The notes under the pieces were generated by a model, which ran no database searches, had not been told where the DNA came from, and saw only the letters and a program-made list of their open reading frames with translations. This document shows positions 58,696-64,000 of a stretch of 64,000 bases of DNA, piece by piece. The stretch covers positions 1 to 64,000 of IMG/VR virus record IMGVR_UViG_3300024503_000015. One strand, given 5' to 3'. Made by a program: the position numbers and the translations under genes. Every line of letters begins with the position of its first letter. Positions within the stretch are counted from its first letter, which is position 1. This DNA is from a virus.

Positions 58696-60267
58696 ATGTC
58701 AAAAATCAATAGCATAGTTGTAGTCGGAGGTGGTAGCGCCGGTTGGATGACTGCCGCAACTCTTATAAAATTCTTTCCAGAAAAAACTATCTCTTTAATT
58801 GAAAGTGCAGATGTTCCTACTGTAGGGGTGGGCGAAAGCACATTAGGTCAAATTAATGAATGGCTACACATACTTGATATTAAAGAAGACGATTTTATGA
58901 AATACACAGATGCTGGTCTTAAGATGAGCATCAAATTCACAGACTGGGCAGGCAAAGGATCTGGTGGATTTCATTATCCTTTCGGAGACTCCTGGAATGT
59001 GGGAACAGTATTCGGTGTAAACGACTGGTTTATTAAAAAGGCCAAGTATCCTGGAACTCCAAATACAGATTTTGCAGAGTGTTTCTTTCCCGCTATGCAG
59101 TTAGTTAATCAAAATAAAATTATTAAAAATGAAAATGATGAGCTACCTGGTTGGCGCTACGACAGCGATGTGGCTTATCACTTTGATGCTACTAAGTTTG
59201 GTATGTGGCTACGTGAAGAATATTGTAAGCCCCGAGGAGTTCAGCATATTGTAGGCACTATCAAAGAAGATATCGAAACTGATAGCGCAGGTGTTAAGTG
59301 TGTTGAGCTAACTACAGGTGAAAAAATCACAGCAGATTTATACATCGACTGCACAGGTTGGAAAAGTCTACTACTAGGAAAAGCACTAGGTGTGCCATTC
59401 GAGAGTTATTCAGACATACTACCCAATAACAGCGCATGGGCAACTAGAATGCCTTATACAGACAAAGAAAGTCAGTTGGAACCTTACACTAACTGTACTG
59501 CTATTGAACACGGCTGGGTGTGGAATATTCCCTTATGGTCTAGAATTGGTACTGGTTATGTATTCAGTGATGCTTATGTATCCAACGAAGATGCGTTAGA
59601 AGAATTTAAACGTTACTTGAAGGAAAATAATCCTGCAGATTTAATCGACACATTAGAATTTAAATTAATTAAAATGCGTGTAGGTATTCACGAAGAACTC
59701 TTCCATAAAAATGTTTGTGCTATTGGACTAAGTGCAGGATTCATAGAACCATTAGAGTCTAATGGCTTGTTCACCGTACACGAATTTTTGCATAGATTAG
59801 TTAAAACTTTATCTCGCGATGATATAAGTTTAATTGATAAAGTTGGATTTAACGAAGCAAATCGAGGAGACTTCAGAGCGTTTGCAGAGTTTGTAAGTAT
59901 GCACTACTTATTAAGCCAACGCAGTGACACTCAATATTGGAGAGATGCTAGAGAGCGTAAATTTAATAATGGAAAAAGAATTCCAGGTGACTTTTTAGGG
60001 TATGGATTTGATAATGCCATCTTTAAAAGAGATGTTCAATCAATGTACGACTCAAGTACAGGTGGCGCACTTTTCATTGCCGCTGGATTAAATTATTTCC
60101 CTATTACAGAATCAGTTATCAAACGATCAGAATTTAAATTTAATAGACGGTTAGATTATGTTAATGATTCATTTGATATTTGGGAGTCAAATAAAACTTA
60201 TTGGAAAAAGATTGCAGATGCCGCTCCTACTTTATATCAGTTCTTAAAAGACAAGTATAATGTTTAA
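58696..60267 (+). CDS. Flavin-dependent tryptophan-halogenase homologue 4
   Basis: 523 aa, the longest. FAD motif GGGSAG (11-16), GVGESTLG, Lys76 (AGLKMSIKFTDW), complete WVWNIP (274-279) and Glu354 (IEPLESN). All key residues intact. It has an extra 60-80 residues in the substrate lid (PFGDSWNVGTVFGVNDW). It is closest to PrnA-like enzymes by eye. One nt between it and homologue 3. Confidence 0.92.
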   Translation: MSKINSIVVVGGGSAGWMTAATLIKFFPEKTISLIESADVPTVGVGESTLGQINEWLHILDIKEDDFMKYTDAGLKMSIKFTDWAGKGSGGFHYPFGDSWNVGTVFGVNDWFIKKAKYPGTPNTDFAECFFPAMQLVNQNKIIKNENDELPGWRYDSDVAYHFDATKFGMWLREEYCKPRGVQHIVGTIKEDIETDSAGVKCVELTTGEKITADLYIDCTGWKSLLLGKALGVPFESYSDILPNNSAWATRMPYTDKESQLEPYTNCTAIEHGWVWNIPLWSRIGTGYVFSDAYVSNEDALEEFKRYLKENNPADLIDTLEFKLIKMRVGIHEELFHKNVCAIGLSAGFIEPLESNGLFTVHEFLHRLVKTLSRDDISLIDKVGFNEANRGDFRAFAEFVSMHYLLSQRSDTQYWRDARERKFNNGKRIPGDFLGYGFDNAIFKRDVQSMYDSSTGGALFIAAGLNYFPITESVIKRSEFKFNRRLDYVNDSFDIWESNKTYWKKIADAAPTLYQFLKDKYNV

Positions 60268-60994
60268 AAAGAAACAAGAACCGATTATTACATTTACTTG
60301 TAGAGAGTGGGCTATAAGGACTCACGCTCCTGTGTTGCCTGCTGGAAACTTTTTGCCTAAAGAATATGAAGAATTGCATCCTGGAAACATTTGTCCGTTT
60401 GATCATTTTAATTCTGCATCGTTGTTAAGTGTAAGATTATGTCCTGCGGTAAACAATTATTTGCAGGCAGGGTATGTTATTCCGGCATGGTGCGATATTG
60501 AAATAAAATTTCAAAACGACCAATATCATGTAAACTACAGTAATTTAAACTATCAACATAGAACACATCCTGAAGAACAGTTTGGTGAGATGTTTAATAG
60601 ATTTAAATTTAGAACAGATATTAAAATTGACAATCCGTGGAGTATCTATACAGCACCTGGGTATAGTTTAATGTGGATGCCTATGTGGTTTCATAATGCA
60701 AATTATCAAGCAGTACCTGCTATTGTAGATTCTGACAGAGTGCCAAATCATAATCCAATTAATATCATGTTGTTCGAACCCAAGGACACATTAATTAAAA
60801 TGGGCGATCCGTTAGTTCAAGTTATTCCATTTAAGAAGGAAACTATTACCGCCGTTAGCAGAGAATATAACGAATCTGATGCTAAAAGAAAAGACTCCTT
60901 GTTGGGACTAGGACAGTTAAGCAGATATGGCTGGAGACAATTTATAAAAAATAAAGTTAATTATCTATTAGATAGGAAAGATTTAGACTTATGA
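60260..60994 (+). CDS. DUF6065-like protein B
   Basis: 244 aa. RLCPAVNNYLQAGYVIPAWCDIEI (in parts) aligns with protein A at 53497, and LIKMGDPLVQVIPF with its second half. Trp-rich centre (SLMWMPMWFHNANYQ). Function unknown; shares the operon and the halogenase-flanking position with A. ATGA overlap with the next gene. Confidence 0.6.
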   Translation: MFKKKQEPIITFTCREWAIRTHAPVLPAGNFLPKEYEELHPGNICPFDHFNSASLLSVRLCPAVNNYLQAGYVIPAWCDIEIKFQNDQYHVNYSNLNYQHRTHPEEQFGEMFNRFKFRTDIKIDNPWSIYTAPGYSLMWMPMWFHNANYQAVPAIVDSDRVPNHNPINIMLFEPKDTLIKMGDPLVQVIPFKKETITAVSREYNESDAKRKDSLLGLGQLSRYGWRQFIKNKVNYLLDRKDLDL

Positions 60995-61629
60995 TTGGTA
61001 GTGCTAAGTCCAAAGAATTTTTTAAATTTCAAGATTCTTTAAAACCTCAGATATCATTCGATGATATTATAGTTATTGACGACGTGATTAATCACATGTA
61101 TCAAGATGATCTTGAAAAAACACTATTAAGCGAAATGAGTATTCCTTGGTTTTTATTGGACGACATTACATACTCTAATACTAGAAAAGTTAAAAAACAA
61201 AATCTTGGACTAGTGCATCCTATAGTGCCAACATTTAATGGCATGAGTCCTGTGTATAATTTATTATTACCGCTGTTATATGAAGCATTGACAAAAATTG
61301 ATTTTAAATTGTCGAATATAATTCAAGCCAGATCTTTTTTACAATTTCCCACAGAACAAACCAGCATTAATAATCCGCACGTTGATGACAACATACCGCA
61401 CATAGTTTGTCTTTATTATGTCAATGACAGCGATGGCGATACAATAATATATGATCAAACCACAGATATTGTGCCCAATGTTCCTGGCATTAATGAAGAA
61501 GTGTTTACTATCAAACAACGAGTAACTCCCAAAAAAGGACGAGTAGTATTGTTTAACGGAAAACATTATCATAGCAGTAGTACTCCTACACAAGGAAGAC
61601 GTTGTATTATAAATTTTGATGTGGAATAA
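60991..61629 (+). CDS. 2OG-Fe(II) oxygenase-like, paralogue pair member 1
   Basis: 212 aa. NPHVDDNIPH supplies His130-x-Asp132, GKHYHSSSTP His194, and Arg203/204. KQRVTPKKGRVVLFNG (about 174-190) recurs almost unchanged in the next gene (KRVTPKKGRVAIFNG), showing recent duplication. HxD set complete. Confidence 0.82.
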   Translation: MIGSAKSKEFFKFQDSLKPQISFDDIIVIDDVINHMYQDDLEKTLLSEMSIPWFLLDDITYSNTRKVKKQNLGLVHPIVPTFNGMSPVYNLLLPLLYEALTKIDFKLSNIIQARSFLQFPTEQTSINNPHVDDNIPHIVCLYYVNDSDGDTIIYDQTTDIVPNVPGINEEVFTIKQRVTPKKGRVVLFNGKHYHSSSTPTQGRRCIINFDVE

Positions 61630-61630
61630 A

Positions 61631-62305
61631 ATGATAGATATAAATGAAATTTTAGTATTAGATGATGTTATCTGTCCGCAGTATCAGGATATGATAGAAA
61701 ATTGGTTATTATCTCCGTCTAGTACTTGGCAGTTTTCTCGAGATGTTGCATTAGCAGACAACGTGATTGACAAACTAGATTTAAAAACTAAACCTGGTTT
61801 TGCAAAATCGTTTTATAGTGTAAGAACTGGATCTACTAGTGATTTGTATCCTATGATTTTACCTATGGTGTTTGAATCTTTTCATAAGGCAAATCTGCCA
61901 TTTGATAATGTATTGTTTTCAAGAAGTTTTTTAACATTTCCTGTGCCTGGATGCGGTCCTAACGACTTTGATCATATTCATGTAGACACTCCTGAAGATC
62001 ATATGGTGTGTTTATATTATGCCAGCGACAGCGATGGCGGCGATACTGTATTTTTTGATAAAACAGTAAAGGATATTTTAGAAACGCAGGAAATAAAGGC
62101 CCAATTAGAGGGCAAAGATCTAACATTTTATGATCAAACTATTCTGGAATTGATCGATAGTCAAGTTGATAAGACTAATTTTAGTGTTATTAAAAGAGTA
62201 ACTCCAAAAAAGGGAAGGGTAGCAATATTCAACGGTGCAAGGTATCATAGTGCGGCTAGATGCAATAGCGGTCACCGTTTAGTTGTTAATACGTGTGTAA
62301 GATGA
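61631..62305 (+). CDS. 2OG-Fe(II) oxygenase-like, paralogue pair member 2
   Basis: 224 aa from MIDINEILVLDD at 61631; upstream in-frame starts lie inside the previous gene. FDHIHVDTPEDH gives His117-x-Asp119, RYHSAARCNS His206, HRLVVNT Arg216. A 25-residue insert (EIKAQLEGKDLTFYDQT) relative to its paralogue. ATGA overlap with the next gene. Confidence 0.82.
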   Translation: MIDINEILVLDDVICPQYQDMIENWLLSPSSTWQFSRDVALADNVIDKLDLKTKPGFAKSFYSVRTGSTSDLYPMILPMVFESFHKANLPFDNVLFSRSFLTFPVPGCGPNDFDHIHVDTPEDHMVCLYYASDSDGGDTVFFDKTVKDILETQEIKAQLEGKDLTFYDQTILELIDSQVDKTNFSVIKRVTPKKGRVAIFNGARYHSAARCNSGHRLVVNTCVR

Positions 62306-62877
62306 TAATATCAGTTGGTGCTATTCCTGTAGGAATATTTGAATGGAAAGAATTTACCGATCACAAAGATGCGATTGTTGATCTATGCCTTAGAGAAGAA
62401 AAACCTAATGTCATAGAATCTAATATTGCACCTAAGGTTAAAACAAACTTATGGGAATCTAATTTTAGTTTCTTACAGCAACATTCAGAGTTAAAAGCTC
62501 TTGATACTTGGTTAAACAGTACTACTAGAGACTTTGTTAATGCTGTAAACAAATCGGATTATCATATAGCAATTACAGAAAGTTGGGCACACGTTACTCG
62601 TCCATTGGGTCAGCATGAACCACATAGACACCCAGACTCTACCTGGAGTGGTATATTTTATATAGATGCCGATGAGCCGCAGAGCGGAAATAATATATGG
62701 TTTAATATGTTTAAGTTGCCCGAACGTCCCGGGCTAGAATTTTTTGATGAAAATTTCTCTGCAGAATTTATTCCTGGACGCTTAATAATATTCCCAAGTA
62801 TAATGTTGCATTATGCAAAACCATACTTGGGAAAAGATAGAAGAATATTAATTGCGTTTAATAGTGTCTGTGTTTAA
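62302..62877 (+). CDS. 2OG-Fe(II) oxygenase-like (2OG-FeII_Oxy_5 type)
   Basis: 191 aa from MIISVGAIPVGIFE. EPHRHPDSTWSGIFYI has His108 and His110, PSIMLHYAKPY His170, and DRRILIAFN Arg180/181. Clear family pattern. Last gene of the + strand island; its stop interlocks with the convergent fibre gene. Confidence 0.8.
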   Translation: MIISVGAIPVGIFEWKEFTDHKDAIVDLCLREEKPNVIESNIAPKVKTNLWESNFSFLQQHSELKALDTWLNSTTRDFVNAVNKSDYHIAITESWAHVTRPLGQHEPHRHPDSTWSGIFYIDADEPQSGNNIWFNMFKLPERPGLEFFDENFSAEFIPGRLIIFPSIMLHYAKPYLGKDRRILIAFNSVCV

Positions 62878-63515
62878 TTCACAGATACTGTAACAATGCT
62901 ACCTGTATTATCTACTTCAGATACTGTAACAGCACAATTATAATCATTACCTGACAATGTAATTACATCGTTGGCTTTGTATCCTGTGCCGCCAGTTGTA
63001 GCAATAACCTGATACACATCGCCTGCTTTTCTTACTTTAAACTTAGCACCAGATCCTTTGCCACCTGTTCCGCTAACTTCTGAAAATAACTGAACAAACT
63101 GTCCATCAGATGTATACCATTGTGTAGTTGTAGAAGCAATAGGGTTTGCTGGATCGTAGGCTACAGGCTTAGGAATTGATTCTTTTACGGCTAGTATAGA
63201 TTGGAACCAAGCACCGTCTGCTGAAATACCACCAGTATCTCTAATTTCTTTCCATAACATATCCATTTGATCGCCTGCTGGAGGGTATGCACGTTGACGT
63301 TGCATAGTAAATGGCTCTACAGGATTTCCAAATTCGTCTTTAGATGCCGCATGTGGGTCTTCAAATGTTAACTCTTCTGGATCATACAGGTAGTATGTGT
63401 CAGCATCATCGGGACAATCTACCCAATACAATGCTGAGTGTACTTCAAATTCTTCTCCGATGTTAACAATCTGAATTACTCTAGAGTTGTTGCTATCAAT
63501 TAGTGCTCGTTTCAT
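62874..63515 (-). CDS. Tail-fibre associated protein
   Basis: 213 aa. The N-terminus MKRALIDSNNSRVIQIVNIGEEFEVH and AYPPAGDQMDMLWKEIRDTGGI (in parts) are typical of phage tail-fibre or fibre-assembly companions (YPxxGDQLDxLWK). The C-terminal beta strands with GTGGKGSGAKFKVRKAG fit a fibre tip. AGGAT Shine-Dalgarno, coupled to the upstream Gly-rich gene. Confidence 0.65.
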   Translation of the reverse strand: MKRALIDSNNSRVIQIVNIGEEFEVHSALYWVDCPDDADTYYLYDPEELTFEDPHAASKDEFGNPVEPFTMQRQRAYPPAGDQMDMLWKEIRDTGGISADGAWFQSILAVKESIPKPVAYDPANPIASTTTQWYTSDGQFVQLFSEVSGTGGKGSGAKFKVRKAGDVYQVIATTGGTGYKANDVITLSGNDYNCAVTVSEVDNTGSIVTVSVN

Positions 63516-63523
63516 AATAATCC

Positions 63524-64000
63524 TTATCTATATTCATAAACTATACAAATTCCAGACTGGCCGCTTCTGCCACCTTGTCCGTTATGGTTCGGTGCAATGG
63601 CTACTCCGCCTGTACCTGGTGCTGCCGTACTACTTGAAGTACTCCAGTCAGGTCTATCGCCTTGCAAACAACCACCAAAATATGTTCCGCCACCAATTCC
63701 GCCCGAAGCGTTTGATGTGGAATATTGGTCCATATTATTATGACTGCCTCCCATACCTCCATAGGTATTTATACTACCGCCATAACCTATTCCACCATGT
63801 CCACCGCTGTGCTGTGTATTTCTATTTGCGCCGTAACCGCCGCCTGCTGATAGATAAGCACCAAAACTAGTTGTACCACCATCAGGACTAAATCCAAAAT
63901 ATGCTCCGCCGGACCCGCCACCGCCGATAGTAACTGTTACTGTTGTTATACTCGTAGCGGTAATAATACCTTCGCTAAAGCCACCTCCACCTCCACACTC
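63524..64000 (-). CDS. Glycine-rich tail-fibre tip (partial)
   Basis: The reading frame continues through the window edge; only the C-terminal 158 residues are inside. It consists of Gly-rich runs (GGGGGFSEG, GGGGSGG, SAGGGYGA, GGHGGIGYGG, GGIGGGTYFGG) and ends SGQSGICIVYEYR. This matches the receptor-binding tips of T4-like adhesins, with polyglycine-helix sandwiches. The tip determines host range. Confidence 0.7.
   Translation of the reverse strand, partial: ECGGGGGFSEGIITATSITTVTVTIGGGGSGGAYFGFSPDGGTTSFGAYLSAGGGYGANRNTQHSGGHGGIGYGGSINTYGGMGGSHNNMDQYSTSNASGGIGGGTYFGGCLQGDRPDWSTSSSTAAPGTGGVAIAPNHNGQGGRSGQSGICIVYEYR

Noticed and set aside
63487-63870. + strand 127-aa frame opposite the glycine-rich fibre
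   Set aside because: Antisense of Gly-rich codons gives long open frames by composition; no Shine-Dalgarno and it overlaps two fibre genes.
1-64000. tRNA genes or a CRISPR array
   Set aside because: No cloverleaf with conserved loop bases and no regularly spaced direct repeats were seen on reading both strands.

Overview
The window is a 64 kb piece of a T4-like myovirus (tailed phage, contractile tail), most like the uncultured marine or freshwater relatives of cyanophages and pelagiphages. Supporting this are a T4-type replication and recombination core (gp41 helicase, gp61 primase, UvsW, UvsX, UvsY, gp32), T4-type virion genes (gp13, gp15, gp18, gp19, gp4, gp16, gp17, gene 1 kinase), low GC, very tight gene packing with ATGA overlaps, and T4 late-promoter-like boxes (TATAAATA and variants). 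No tRNA, rRNA, CRISPR array, integrase or insertion sequence was seen. No photosynthesis genes are present, so the host cannot be named.

Layout. 1-1.8 kb (+): small unknown genes and a class I glutamine-amidotransferase-like protein. 1.8-12.7 kb (mostly -): replication block with helicase gp41, a short carbamoyltransferase, a 34-aa gene, primase, a structural protein, a miniature DnaE-like protein, a zinc-finger protein, a 2OG-Fe(II) oxygenase, and UvsW behind a consensus sigma70 promoter. 12.7-18.4 kb: glycan cassette with three related GT-B-like proteins, a DXD protein, a GT25 enzyme, an FkbM methyltransferase and a GT8-like enzyme. 18.4-21.5 kb: uvsY, uvsX and gene 32. 21.5-36.3 kb (-): head, packaging and tail genes, with an HNH-like gene on +. 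36.3-37.4 kb (+): a methyltransferase-like and a QueC-like gene. 37.4-44 kb (-): tail-fibre genes including a 1901-aa fibre. 44.1-47.1 kb (+): a large structural protein and gp15.

47.1-62.9 kb (+) is the most unusual part: one co-directional, translationally coupled run of 22 genes. It holds a Nudix hydrolase, ten 2OG-Fe(II)-oxygenase-fold proteins, a DUF6445-like protein, an SGNH-like hydrolase, a Cys-cluster protein, four consecutive flavin-dependent tryptophan-halogenase homologues, and two related unknown proteins that bracket the halogenases. It reads as a phage-encoded oxidative and halogenating tailoring island whose substrate cannot be told from sequence. The window ends in fibre-tip genes on the - strand.

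Regulation. Many transcription units begin with a box of the form NNTAAATA placed only 4-8 nt before the start codon. If the T4 late-promoter geometry holds, initiation falls on or next to the ATG, giving leaderless mRNAs. Other units (gp18, gp19, gp32, gene 1) have ordinary leaders with Shine-Dalgarno sequences. Three divergent gene pairs use back-to-back palindromic versions of the box. Intrinsic terminators with UUCG-type loops separate several late units.
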